Below, in pieces: positions 10,896-18,108 of a stretch of 26,838 nucleotides of DNA. Made by a program: the position numbers and the translations under genes. Source of the DNA: a virus. The DNA is taken from IMG/VR virus record IMGVR_UViG_3300009176_000069, positions 1-26,838 of that record, one strand, 5' to 3'. Below the pieces are notes generated by a model. It saw only the letters and a list, made by a program, of their open reading frames with translations, searched no databases and had not been told where the DNA came from. Numbering within the stretch: the first letter of the stretch is position 1; every line of letters begins with the position of its first letter.

Positions 10896-11762
10896 ATGCC
10901 TCCGACGCCGATCTTCAATCCTAGGTCCGAACTGTTCCGAGTCACGTCTCTAACCGAAGAGAACTGCTATCCCATCATGCAGTGGGCAATGCCGATTATC
11001 GCGCAGGAAGAGTATCCGGGATTCGACGGGATTGGGGTAGTGATTGTCGCGGGAGGGAAGTACCTCAAATATGCTTTTGGGGCCGTTACCAAACTTCGAC
11101 AACTCGACCCTGACATCCCTGTGCAAATCTGGCATCTGCCGGGAGAAAATATTTCGGGTCAGACGCGATTCGATCGATTCGGAAATGTTACCTTCCACGA
11201 CATCGGACCAGTCTGGAATCATGAATGCAGTTGGGTCAGAACAGGATGGAGCGCGAAGATGTTCGCCGTGAAGGCGTGTAGCTTTCGGCATGTGCATGTA
11301 ATAGATGCTGACTGTATTCCTCTTCATCCGCCGATGCGTTACTTTGATTCTGAAGAATACGGTACGACTGGGATGATTCTTTTTCCAGACATTCTGGATC
11401 ACAACAAGGGCGCTCTGTGGCCTTGTGTCGGACTGAAGTATAAATCGGTTCCAGAACACGAAAGCGGACAGCAATTCATCGACAAGAAGCGTGCATGGGA
11501 AGCAATAAAGCTTGGGTGCTGGATGGGATCGCATCATTTGTTTCACGACATGGCGCTGGGGGACAAGAACCTCTTTGGATTGGCATGCGCCAAGCTCGGA
11601 ATACCATTTTTCACCGCTCCCGCTTCGATAAATGAGCCGTGGGGCATAACTCAGAACTGGATTGACGGCAAACCCGCCTTCATGCATGTCATGCACCCCA
11701 AGAGATCGGCTGCAATCGCGCCAAAAGAGGTTCAAAGACTCTGGAATTCTTATGAAGCTTGA
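10896..11762 (+). CDS. Glycosyltransferase, GT71-like mannosyltransferase type (288 aa)
   Basis: Resembles the GT-A enzymes of the MNN1/GT71 group. It has GVVIVAGGKYLKYAFGAV (47-64) at the sugar-nucleotide strand, IPVQIWHLPGE (74-84), then GWSAKMFAVKACSFRHVHVIDADCIPL (117-143) with a DAD metal motif at 137-139. Further on are a GSHHLFHDMALGDKNLF region and a late HVMHPKRS metal-site His. It would transfer a sugar from a nucleotide donor; donor and acceptor are unknown. AGAGGAAG (10883-10890) gives a good ribosome site, and the previous stop abuts the ATG. The stop overlaps a TTG codon of the next ORF. Confidence 0.7.
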   Translation: MPPTPIFNPRSELFRVTSLTEENCYPIMQWAMPIIAQEEYPGFDGIGVVIVAGGKYLKYAFGAVTKLRQLDPDIPVQIWHLPGENISGQTRFDRFGNVTFHDIGPVWNHECSWVRTGWSAKMFAVKACSFRHVHVIDADCIPLHPPMRYFDSEEYGTTGMILFPDILDHNKGALWPCVGLKYKSVPEHESGQQFIDKKRAWEAIKLGCWMGSHHLFHDMALGDKNLFGLACAKLGIPFFTAPASINEPWGITQNWIDGKPAFMHVMHPKRSAAIAPKEVQRLWNSYEA

Positions 11763-11791
11763 CGGAACCCAACCGGAAAGGGATACTGGAG

Positions 11792-11980
11792 ATGCATGAA
11801 TCAATCAAACTGTATTTGTCCTCCATCGGCAAAAAAGGAGGGTCATCTTGCTCCGAAATTAAAGCGGCTGCGGCGCGAAGAAATGGTTCGAGAGGCGGAA
11901 GACCCAGAAAATCAGAGATTGTTTTGGGAAAAAGTTCACAAAACCGAAAAATGCTGGAAATGGAAAGGAAGGAAGAATGA
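11792..11980 (+). CDS. Small Gly/Lys-rich protein overlapped by the HNH gene (up to 62 aa)
   Basis: The N-terminal 40 residues match a small basic protein type that I recognise (LYLSSIGKKGG...IKAAAARRNGSRGGRPRK). Proteins of this type usually stop close to GGRPRK; here the frame continues about 20 residues (SEIVLGKSSQNRKMLEMERKEE) through sequence that also codes for the HNH nuclease in another frame. The original end was therefore probably lost when the HNH gene arrived. The start may be the ATG at 11792 or a TTG at 11759 that overlaps the previous stop as TTGA. Confidence 0.5.
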   Translation: MHESIKLYLSSIGKKGGSSCSEIKAAAARRNGSRGGRPRKSEIVLGKSSQNRKMLEMERKEE

Positions 11981-12368
11981 CGACGGGTACGGCAGATTTC
12001 AAAAAGGAAGTGCGTGGATCGTTTTTGCGCACAGGTTCTCATACGCCATGAACTCTGGAAAAATAACGGACCAGTCCGTTCTTCACACGTGCGACAATCC
12101 CGCGTGCGTGAATCCAGATCACCTATATCAAGGAACTCAAAAACAAAACATGCTGGACATGAGGAAAAGGAGAAGGGAGGTTAAGGCTATAAAGTATAGC
12201 AACGAAATAGTGGAATCAGCAATCTCAATGAGGAGAGATGGATTCACCTATAAGGAGATTAGGGAAAAGTACGGTATAGCAAGAGGAACTTTGAGAGGAA
12301 TAATAAAAGGAGTCAATAGATCAAAACCAGTAAACCACGTATTAAAACCATGTCGTTCAAATCCGTAG
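11883..12368 (+). CDS. HNH endonuclease (homing-type, about 161 aa)
   Basis: A zinc-loop HNH nuclease of the HNH_3 kind: KTEKCWKWKGRKNDDGYGRF, then FAHRFSYAMNSGKI, the catalytic LHTCDNPACVNPDHLYQGTQKQNMLDM core, and a C-terminal HTH (YSNEIVESAISMRRDGFTYKEIREKYGIARGTLRGII) of the kind that directs homing enzymes to their site. It would nick or cut DNA. The start is uncertain: 11883 is taken because upstream bases encode the Gly/Lys-rich protein in another frame; the frame is open from 11796. The gene is clearly more A-rich than its neighbours, especially 12120-12345, suggesting recent transfer. It overlaps the next gene by 19 bp. Confidence 0.8.
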   Translation: MVREAEDPENQRLFWEKVHKTEKCWKWKGRKNDDGYGRFQKGSAWIVFAHRFSYAMNSGKITDQSVLHTCDNPACVNPDHLYQGTQKQNMLDMRKRRREVKAIKYSNEIVESAISMRRDGFTYKEIREKYGIARGTLRGIIKGVNRSKPVNHVLKPCRSNP

Positions 12369-12493
12369 CTCGCAAGATCGCTAAAAAGGAAGGCGTTTCC
12401 AAGAACCGTGCTTCTGCAATACTCGCCGTCGCAAGTCGCAAGGCTTCCCCGGCAGCGAAACGTAGAAATCCTAAGCTTCGCCGAGTAAAGTAA
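12350..12493 (+). CDS. Small basic phage protein (47 aa)
   Basis: A 47-residue, lysine/arginine-rich protein (SFKSVARKIAKKEGVSKNRASAILAVASRKASPAAKRRNPKLRRVK). I recognise this as a recurring phage type, with the 'IAKKEG.S...A.AILA.aSRKAS..AK..NP.LkrVk' layout. It may be a virion or DNA-associated basic peptide; its function is unknown. The leader contains AAAACCAGTAAACC and ends in AAAACC before the ATG, with no Shine-Dalgarno site. It starts inside the last 19 bases of the HNH gene. Confidence 0.75.
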   Translation: MSFKSVARKIAKKEGVSKNRASAILAVASRKASPAAKRRNPKLRRVK

Positions 12494-12494
12494 C

Positions 12495-12857
12495 ATGAAC
12501 ATCAATCGTAGGGAATCAATCCTCGCATTACTAGGTGCGATATTCGGATTTGGCGCGTCGTCCAAAGCTGGTTCGTCCAGAATACCTGGGCTTCCAGACC
12601 TTCCACGGTGTATCGGTCCTTTTTGCGAAAGAGCGGCCAAGGCGGACGGCAATTTAGAGCAGATCGAGAAGGAGTATCGAGCGCTCACGAGAGGGTATAC
12701 CGAAGAGTTTGCAAAGCACGGAATCAAAGTTAGATTTGTCCGCAGACAGGACAGCAATGAATTCACGCCGTGCAACGCGGACGGGTATTTAGTGGTGTAC
12801 CAGACTATTGCGGACGAGCACATTTTTCAGATTTACTCAGAAAACAACCCACCATGA
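12495..12857 (+). CDS. N-terminally anchored or exported protein, candidate inner spanin partner (120 aa)
   Basis: The N-terminus reads NINRRESILALLGAIFGFGASS: two arginines and a hydrophobic helix at residues 8-21, either a membrane anchor or a (Tat-like) signal. The rest is predicted periplasmic, with a charged helical segment (ERAAKADGNLEQIEKEYRALTRGYTEEFAKHG, about 45-76) and a small beta-rich C-terminus (VRFVRRQDSN ... YLVVYQTIADEHIFQIYSE). Its stop overlaps the start of a lipoprotein gene as ATGA, with the endolysin 370 bp downstream. That order fits an inner/outer spanin pair, but the C-terminal domain is not spanin-like, so this is only a suggestion. Confidence 0.55.
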   Translation: MNINRRESILALLGAIFGFGASSKAGSSRIPGLPDLPRCIGPFCERAAKADGNLEQIEKEYRALTRGYTEEFAKHGIKVRFVRRQDSNEFTPCNADGYLVVYQTIADEHIFQIYSENNPP

Positions 12858-13066
12858 AACTAATCTACTCCATCCTACTAATGGCCGTTCTCTCGGCCTG
12901 CACCACAACCACCGACACCACGGGCAACAAAGTCACGTCCTTCGATCCTGTGAAGGCGCAACAGGCTGAAGAACTGGCTCTAAAGACGGCCAATGACGCG
13001 CTGATCGTCGCGCAAGAAGCCCAGCAACTCAAAGCCGCACAGAAAGCGACCACGGCCACAAAATGA
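12854..13066 (+). CDS. Small lipoprotein, candidate outer spanin (70 aa)
   Basis: A typical lipoprotein signal: a Lys at position 2, a hydrophobic stretch LIYSILLMAVLSAC and the lipobox LSAC with Cys at residue 15, followed by a Thr-rich linker (TTTTDTTGNK) and an Ala/Gln helix (KAQQAEELALKTANDALIVAQEAQQLKAAQ). After processing it would be a lipid-anchored protein of about 56 residues. It is next to the endolysin group, and ATGA overlaps on both sides show tight coupling. An outer spanin is the obvious role; a virion or exclusion lipoprotein is possible. It implies a diderm host. Confidence 0.7.
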   Translation: MKLIYSILLMAVLSACTTTTDTTGNKVTSFDPVKAQQAEELALKTANDALIVAQEAQQLKAAQKATTATK

Positions 13067-13230
13067 GTCCTGCGCCATTCACGAAGTGGGTATGCCAAGG
13101 GCTAAAGGGCTCCGGTGAAAAATTCACGGTCGTATTCTCTCACCCTGACGAAATTATCGCCGTATCCATGAACTACGCTTTCTTGGGAAACATGAGTCTG
13201 TTCATGAAACATTTCGTTCTATGCAAATGA
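13063..13230 (+). CDS. Hypothetical protein (55 aa) between lipoprotein and endolysin
   Basis: A short ORF held between its neighbours by ATGA overlaps at both ends (13063-13066 and 13227-13230), strong support for the frame. The protein has a strand-rich first half (FTKWVCQGLKGSGEKFTVVFSHPDEIIAVSM) and a hydrophobic end (NYAFLGNMSLFMKHFVL). It contains two cysteines and no clear membrane helix. The function is unknown; the position suggests a lysis or endolysin accessory. Confidence 0.6.
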   Translation: MSPAPFTKWVCQGLKGSGEKFTVVFSHPDEIIAVSMNYAFLGNMSLFMKHFVLCK

Positions 13231-13790
13231 GCTACGTCGCTACCCGCGAAGGCGTCTCCAACCGTGGCCGCCCTCCTGAATCGTTTCTGGATCAACTGAT
13301 TACGTGGGGAAAGACCGCGCCAGATGAAATCTTCCAGTGGATGCCCGACGCTGACCGGCCCGATGATGTTTATAGCCACGTTTTCGGCACGCTTGGACCC
13401 TACACTGCGGGTGTGAACCGCAAGGCCGTCATGCTCGAAATCATGCGAGTACTGGCAGGTTTCGAATCAAGCTGGAACTGGAACGAGGGCCGCGATACAA
13501 ACAATCCGAGCAGCAACCAGCCCGACACCACGGAGGCGGGAGCGTGGCAAGTCTCGGCAAACTCGATGGCGTTCGGAGATGAGTTGAAAGAACTCGTGCA
13601 GAATCGCGTCGGAAGCACGCATGGTCTCGACTTCCAAAGTGCCATGAAACGCGATCACACCCTGGCGATGGAATACATCGCTCGTTTGCTGCGCCGAACC
13701 ACGCGCCACAACGGACCTGTGCAACGTCACGAAATAGACAAGTATCTCAGCCGCGAATCCGTGAAGGAGTTCGAATCGTTTCTCACCTAG
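13227..13790 (+). CDS. Endolysin, lysozyme-superfamily muralytic enzyme (187 aa)
   Basis: A predicted peptidoglycan glycosidase with a lysozyme-like fold. The likely catalytic Glu is E80 in VLAGFESSWNWNEGRD; it is followed by the EAGAWQVSANSM motif (103-114), corresponding to the conserved 'GxxQ' strand of goose-type and transglycosylase enzymes, then the helix MEYIARLLRRTTRHNGPV. There is no signal peptide, so it would need a holin. The start at 13227 overlaps the previous stop as ATGA; an ATG two codons earlier is possible. Its last 8 bp overlap tail-to-tail with the large terminase gene on the other strand. Confidence 0.8.
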   Translation: MSYVATREGVSNRGRPPESFLDQLITWGKTAPDEIFQWMPDADRPDDVYSHVFGTLGPYTAGVNRKAVMLEIMRVLAGFESSWNWNEGRDTNNPSSNQPDTTEAGAWQVSANSMAFGDELKELVQNRVGSTHGLDFQSAMKRDHTLAMEYIARLLRRTTRHNGPVQRHEIDKYLSRESVKEFESFLT

Positions 13791-15612
13791 GAGCGTACGA
13801 CCTTCGCGACTGATACTGCGACCCGTAGGAGTTACGTTGTTGAATCGGTCTGTCTGGCCAGTCGTCAATCTCGTGACTCGTGGTTGAGTCTTGCATTCCG
13901 CGAGATGGTGACAGACCAGCCTTGCGTGCAGCTACGTGGCAAAGCGCTCTGGCATCGGCGTGGTCGGGAGAACGCTTGATTCTTTTTTTCATATCTTCCT
14001 TCTTTTCCACTTTGAACTTTCGCTTCTCATCCTGAATCACGCGCCTTTCACAGAACTGTTTGCAGACGTTAGAGCTTATGTTGAATCCACGAATTAGTCG
14101 ATTCTGAACAGCTAACCTATAGCTATACCAAAGTTCTGTAACCTTTCGGTCGAAGAGTTCTTTTGCAGGAACCAAGGTGCCGTCTCCACGGTCATAGTTT
14201 TCTTCGGATGGCGAACCGCCAAAGTCCACGGCGATTATCTCGATGTTATATCCCTGTAATTTAGCTTCTTCGCGTATCGCTAGAGCCATCGTTCCACCGC
14301 CGCCGCTGATGTCGAGCGCAACCAAGTGGCATTGACGATTCTCGCACTCCTGAATAAATCGTTGCGCGATTTGCTTTTCGTACGGAAGTTCGCTGGTCAT
14401 GTTTTGCGGAAGCGCAACCGCATCTTCCTCCTCTGCTAGAATGATTTGACCGTCGATTGATTTTCCAACGATAGCGAAGCTTGAGCAGCACGGGTCGCCG
14501 TCCTTCTTCAACCCTAGGTCAAGTCCTGCCACGGTCTTCTTGTCTGGATTTGGCCCCCAGATAGGCTGATCGTTTGCACCAAAAGCCTCAATTATCTTCA
14601 CCGTCAAAACTCGGTCGTTGATCTCACCCTTCTTCGGGAATGCCTTCCACCAACGCCAGAACTGCGGCCCATTTTCAATGCCGTCCATTGAGACGAGTGT
14701 CTTGCGGTACTCCCGCGTCGATAGCATCGGAAAAGGAACAGGTTCGTCTTCAGGCGCTTTGAGGTTCGGGCTTTTATCGCCATCGAAATAAATGCAAACA
14801 CCTAGGCGAGTAGGCCACGATGTTCTTTCAGATAGCCCTGGTGTGTCCCACCCCTTCTCGAATCCGGGTCCGAACGGCTCTGCATCCTGATACATCGGAT
14901 CTCCCTCCTCTGGTTTGTTTGAGCAACCAAAGAACTGAAATGACCTATTGGCAGCAAGGTTACCTCTTGCGGTCTGAATAGCGTTGCCGTCCATGTGGCC
15001 TAGCTCGTCGCAAAGCCAAATCACGTTGTGATTCTTACGACCTTGTATTTCGCCGATGGCCTTCTCTCCTTCGGAGCCTTTCGGTAGCGCGACAGCGATG
15101 ATGGAGTTTTCCATCAATCTGTCTTTGTCGTTTTTGTCTTCCTGAAGAACAATCGCGTCTTTGTAGTCCAGCCGCATACCGATCTTGTACCTGTCAAGGG
15201 TGTGCATTTTTTTCATGATGCCCCACGCGCGCTGCTGGAGGGCATCACGGCTGGTGCTGCTCACGATTCCGCTAGTGCACCATGCGTTAGCCTTCCACGC
15301 GGTATCTAGGTACGCAGCGAATCCCATGCTCTTGCCAGAGGAGGCTGCTCCGATTGCCCACACGAACCGATTTCTGCATGCTACGCGGACGATTCTCTTG
15401 AACCAATAATTGTCGTATCCATTTGCCTCCAATACTAACCAATCTCCCCACTGCATCCGCATGCAATTCAGGGCGAAAATGTGCTTCGATGGATGCCCTA
15501 TCGGAAGGTTTCTAAAGCACGAAATTTCCGTCTCATATTCATTCGCATTCCCCAAAGCTTTCGCCATCGCTTCACGGTATGCGTCGGGCGTAGTGAGAAC
15601 GGTTTCAGCCAC
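13783..15612 (-). CDS. terL: Large terminase subunit
   Basis: A 609-residue packaging motor with both domains. ATPase: Walker A GAASSGKS (88-95), Walker B VIWLCDE with catalytic Glu (197-203), and a coupling-type segment FGCSNKPEEGDP (228-239). RNase H-fold nuclease: AGLDLG (362-367), VALDISGGGG (431-440) and SPDHADA (548-554), supplying the acidic metal ligands. The C-terminal 45 residues are Ser/Tyr/Gln-rich and disordered. It starts with GTG at 15612, overlapping the preceding gene by 8 bp. It faces away from the portal, and glycosyltransferase genes separate the two, an unusual order. Confidence 0.93.
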   Translation of the reverse strand: MAETVLTTPDAYREAMAKALGNANEYETEISCFRNLPIGHPSKHIFALNCMRMQWGDWLVLEANGYDNYWFKRIVRVACRNRFVWAIGAASSGKSMGFAAYLDTAWKANAWCTSGIVSSTSRDALQQRAWGIMKKMHTLDRYKIGMRLDYKDAIVLQEDKNDKDRLMENSIIAVALPKGSEGEKAIGEIQGRKNHNVIWLCDELGHMDGNAIQTARGNLAANRSFQFFGCSNKPEEGDPMYQDAEPFGPGFEKGWDTPGLSERTSWPTRLGVCIYFDGDKSPNLKAPEDEPVPFPMLSTREYRKTLVSMDGIENGPQFWRWWKAFPKKGEINDRVLTVKIIEAFGANDQPIWGPNPDKKTVAGLDLGLKKDGDPCCSSFAIVGKSIDGQIILAEEEDAVALPQNMTSELPYEKQIAQRFIQECENRQCHLVALDISGGGGTMALAIREEAKLQGYNIEIIAVDFGGSPSEENYDRGDGTLVPAKELFDRKVTELWYSYRLAVQNRLIRGFNISSNVCKQFCERRVIQDEKRKFKVEKKEDMKKRIKRSPDHADARALCHVAARKAGLSPSRGMQDSTTSHEIDDWPDRPIQQRNSYGSQYQSRRSYAPR

Positions 15613-15805
15613 TTTTCACGCGCCCGAAGGTAATGTTTTGCTGCGCCCGAATGTCGCGAGTTCTGAAACACCAAATCTCGCAGGAGTCATCAATGATCGT
15701 TGCGAAAATCAAGTCGTCTTCATCGCCCGGATCAATCACCAAAAATGCGCGTCCTTTTCCATTCGGTGTTTCCAGTGGGAGTTGCGGGTTCAGTTGCAGC
15801 ATCAT
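15605..15805 (-). CDS. Small beta-rich phage protein (66 aa)
   Basis: The sequence RAFLVIDPGDEDDLIFATIIDDSCEIWCFRTRDIRAQQNITFGR matches a small family seen in many phages, where two strands flank an acidic turn and the domain ends 'R.q.N.t.GR'. It is probably a compact SH3-like or beta-barrel domain; the function is unknown. Two consecutive ATG codons begin it. The first overlaps the previous stop as ATGA. The end overlaps the GTG start of terL by 8 bp. Confidence 0.75.
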   Translation of the reverse strand: MMLQLNPQLPLETPNGKGRAFLVIDPGDEDDLIFATIIDDSCEIWCFRTRDIRAQQNITFGRVKSG

Positions 15806-15984
15806 TTAGGTTTCGGAATCACGAACGCAATTAGCCAATCCACGCAGCACGCCTGCGAGCAGAAATCGACATCTCGCTCTGGAAGAAGAATGCCGTGGGT
15901 AGTGGATATTCCTAGGATTGAGATTGGAGTCATCCTTGTGTCCGAGCAGTCTCTTCTACATTTATCGCAGACGTACTTCTTCAT
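15802..15984 (-). CDS. Small zinc-binding protein (60 aa)
   Basis: A four-Cys zinc finger: CDKCRRDC at residues 6-13 and FCSQACCVDW near 42-51. This resembles the CxxC...CSxxC treble-clef fingers of small phage proteins. The middle (ISILGISTTHGILLPERDVD) is a beta-hairpin. Probably it contacts nucleic acid or protein; the actual role is unknown. ATGA overlaps tie it to both neighbours. Confidence 0.7.
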   Translation of the reverse strand: MKKYVCDKCRRDCSDTRMTPISILGISTTHGILLPERDVDFCSQACCVDWLIAFVIPKPK

Positions 15985-16682
15985 GCCGCTTCAGGGAATT
16001 CCAGCCGAATGATCTGGTCGATGGCGGTCTCCTTCGGTGTCGCGTCGGGAATCCCGTGCTTTTTCTTGGCGCTCACTAGGGCGAAGTGACGCTTGAGGGC
16101 GGAACGGCGCTCTTCCTGTGGGTCCGAGGAGCGCTTCTGTGCCGCAATCTCCATTCTGGCGACTGCAACGGCCTTGGGATTCGCCATCGGCGTTTGATTG
16201 CTCACGCTACGAGGCCACACAATCGCGTATTCGCCATGCGGCATGTCCTTCGGCCATTGCGACTGGAGTTCGTGCAGGGCGCGGTAGAACTCGGCGTAGC
16301 TGTAGTTCTCGCGAAGGGGGAAAATGGCGTCGGTGCCGATGTTTCCGAGAGCCTTCTGGTAAATCTTGCGCCGGTCGGGTTCGGGGATCTTGCTCCACCC
16401 GTCACGAATGGCCAGATCACGGTCCACTTGAGCGGCTTCGAGGTCTTCTTTGTACTGGATCGCCGCCGTGAAGTCGTCGCGCTGCTTGCACTGTTCGATT
16501 GCGCCTCGCAAATCGGATATGCGCTTGTCGATGTCGGCGGTCACGGCGTCGTCCGTGATTCCCACATTGGGATTTATGACGATCATGAGAACCTCGGTGC
16601 CGTTTCGGGACAGAAAGAGCAGGCAGTTACGGAGGGCGTCGAGGTCGGGTTGTTCAAGGATTGGAATTAATACGGATTTCAC
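15981..16682 (-). CDS. Hypothetical helical protein (233 aa, GTG start)
   Basis: Unrecognised. After an N-terminal strand-helix unit (KSVLIPILEQPDLDALRNCLLFLSRNGTEVLMIVINP), a coiled-coil-like segment follows (IDKRISDLRGAIEQCKQRDDFTAAIQYKEDLEAAQVDRDL), resembling UvrB/C-type hairpins, then a helical domain and a basic tail. The GTG at 16682 is preferred as start: an 11-codon upstream ORF ends in a GTGA overlap with it, and the protein then begins with a clean strand. The frame is open back to a TTG at 16718. It is the first of the four genes leading to terL, so it may be a packaging or virion-assembly accessory. Confidence 0.6.
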   Translation of the reverse strand: MKSVLIPILEQPDLDALRNCLLFLSRNGTEVLMIVINPNVGITDDAVTADIDKRISDLRGAIEQCKQRDDFTAAIQYKEDLEAAQVDRDLAIRDGWSKIPEPDRRKIYQKALGNIGTDAIFPLRENYSYAEFYRALHELQSQWPKDMPHGEYAIVWPRSVSNQTPMANPKAVAVARMEIAAQKRSSDPQEERRSALKRHFALVSAKKKHGIPDATPKETAIDQIIRLEFPEAA

Positions 16683-16714
16683 GTAGAAAGGTCTTGCATG
16701 GGTTCGGCGAGCAT
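16679..16714 (-). CDS. Possible 11-residue leader peptide
   Basis: An 11-codon ORF (MLAEPMQDLST) whose stop overlaps the GTG at 16682 as GTGA. GATAAT, a 5/6 match to a -10 box, ends eight bases before its ATG, but no -35 box was found. It is the third micro-ORF in this window that ends exactly on a downstream start. There is positional evidence only. Confidence 0.25.
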   Translation of the reverse strand: MLAEPMQDLST

Positions 16715-16738
16715 GCAATCAAATTATCTCGTCCATCA

Positions 16739-16978
16739 ATGCTTACACGTGATTCTCTGGCTGTCATCGAACGAGCACCTGTTCTGCCGAAAAGGGGGAT
16801 TACCTCTTTTGGGCGGGAGATTTGCGTCGTCTGCACTATGCGAGAACTCGGAGTTGGTCAATCCTTCAAAATTGACGAGCCCGAGAAGCGCAACTCGATC
16901 TACGCGACCGCGCACCGGCTCAAAATCAAAGTCACGACGACCAAGGAAGGCGAAAAACTGAGGGTCACGCGAGTATGA
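16739..16978 (+). CDS. Phage hypothetical protein (DUF7303-like, 79 aa)
   Basis: A small protein with the pattern MRELGVGQSFKIDEPEKRNSIYATAHRLKIKVTTTKEGEKLRVTRV in its C-terminal half. This is a 'vGqSf...r.s....A.rl.ik..t....... RV.R' module recurring in phage genomes, with an HTH-like helix followed by two strands. It may bind DNA. The start is set at 16739 (MLTRDSLAVI) because the region upstream to 16682 is a short divergent promoter region. The family label is from memory. The stop overlaps the next start as ATGA. Confidence 0.65.
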   Translation: MLTRDSLAVIERAPVLPKRGITSFGREICVVCTMRELGVGQSFKIDEPEKRNSIYATAHRLKIKVTTTKEGEKLRVTRV

Positions 16979-17253
16979 ATAGTTGCCCACCTTCAATCGG
17001 CCTAGAAGATCATGCGCTGCGTGTGGTTCTTGGAACCCTATGGCACGAGCAGCAAAAATGGAAACCAGACGCCGAGATAACGCTGACAAAGGAACCGGCC
17101 AGCAAGGGAGGCATGATTCGCCTTCGCATACTTTGGGAAGAGGATGGAAACTGCCATGCCTGTGAGCAACGATTTCCGCAGGTTTACACCCCACAAGGTC
17201 TAACTGGAATGTGTAGGGAGCTTGTGCGTTCATGCTCCGAAAGATTCAAATGA
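16975..17253 (+). CDS. Hypothetical protein (92 aa)
   Basis: Unrecognised soluble protein. It has an N-terminal segment LEDHALRVVLGTLWHEQQKW, then a beta-rich middle (AEITLTKEPASKGGMIRLRILWEED), a CxxC pair (CHACEQRF) and a C-terminal helix with two more Cys (MCRELVRSCSERF). A zinc site is possible but the spacing is irregular. The ATGA overlap with the previous gene supports the start. It converges on the glycosyltransferase at 17273 with a 19-bp gap and no visible terminator. Confidence 0.6.
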   Translation: MNSCPPSIGLEDHALRVVLGTLWHEQQKWKPDAEITLTKEPASKGGMIRLRILWEEDGNCHACEQRFPQVYTPQGLTGMCRELVRSCSERFK

Positions 17254-17272
17254 TCCCCGTTCTCACCATCCC

Positions 17273-18106
17273 TCACCTAAGCCGCCGAACCCATTCCGCG
17301 ACTTTGCCGAGATCCTCTTCCGAAAGAGGCCACTTCAGGTATAGATTGCCTTCTTCACCAACGCCCCAATACCAACTCCATTGTGACAAACCCCTCTGAA
17401 CAAGGTCAAAAGTCTGGTCTTCCCGATACAGGACCACTGTCGGAATCCCCATCATCGCCGCGATGTAAGTCACGGCTGACTCGCTTCCAATCACTCCTTT
17501 TGCGTGCATCAGAGTGCTTGCGAGCGATAGCGGATGCAGTTGAGCGCCTTGCTCTTGGCCGTGGCCTTCGCGCTGAAACGAAGCCCCCACCTCTAGGGTT
17601 GTGGTGTTACGAAACTCGGCACGCATTTCGTCCAGAAAGGAAGTATCAATGGCACGCATTTGTGCACCGGCTCCCAGGTGAAACACGAAATCCACCGTTG
17701 GAAACTCCATCTTCGGAAGGTCCATCCGCATCGTATTGCTGGCAATCCACTCGACCTCACCATGTGGCGTCCGCAGAGGATCAAATTCCTCTGAATAGGT
17801 CGAACGTCTGTCCTGAACGTGAAAACGCAATTCCTTCCCGGCAAGAAGTTCTGGATAGCGTTCATAAAACACTTCCCACGACTTCTCCGTATCCGTTGGG
17901 AACGGAACCTGAATCACTTCGTCAATCCACGGCTGGTAGTCAAGTAACTGACGGGAACTAGGATTATGCGACATCAACACTACCCGAAGCGAATCTTGGC
18001 GATGCAGGAGTTTCCATCGTTTCAGGATTCCAAGCGCGTTGTGCCTCCAGCATTCGCGCCACAAGTCACCGAGTCCACCTCCAGAAACGTAATGCGAGTA
18101 TTTCAT
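17273..18106 (-). CDS. Glycosyltransferase, GT9 (heptosyltransferase-like, GT-B fold)
   Basis: A 277-residue protein resembling ADP-heptose:LPS heptosyltransferases. SGGGLGDLWREC (8-19) is the N-terminal nucleotide loop, FVFHLGAGAQMRA (140-152) corresponds to the 'h.GA' strand of the second Rossmann domain, and HAKGVIGSESAVTYIAAMMGIPTVVLYR (201-228) is the typical donor-binding block. It is shorter than bacterial homologues (about 350 residues), mostly in the N-terminal domain. It would add a sugar to a glycan acceptor. Its start codon is 2 bp from the divergent start at 18109, and its promoter lies inside that gene. Confidence 0.75.
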   Translation of the reverse strand: MKYSHYVSGGGLGDLWRECWRHNALGILKRWKLLHRQDSLRVVLMSHNPSSRQLLDYQPWIDEVIQVPFPTDTEKSWEVFYERYPELLAGKELRFHVQDRRSTYSEEFDPLRTPHGEVEWIASNTMRMDLPKMEFPTVDFVFHLGAGAQMRAIDTSFLDEMRAEFRNTTTLEVGASFQREGHGQEQGAQLHPLSLASTLMHAKGVIGSESAVTYIAAMMGIPTVVLYREDQTFDLVQRGLSQWSWYWGVGEEGNLYLKWPLSEEDLGKVAEWVRRLR

Positions 18107-18108
18107 TC

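Noticed and set aside
10950-11804. A 284-codon minus-strand frame opposite the GT71-like gene
   Set aside because: Antisense shadow. The plus frame has recognisable glycosyltransferase motifs, a good ribosome site and overlaps with neighbours; the minus frame has none.
13770-13800. Terminator between endolysin and terL
   Set aside because: The two genes overlap tail-to-tail by 8 bp and no hairpin with a T-run exists there on either strand.
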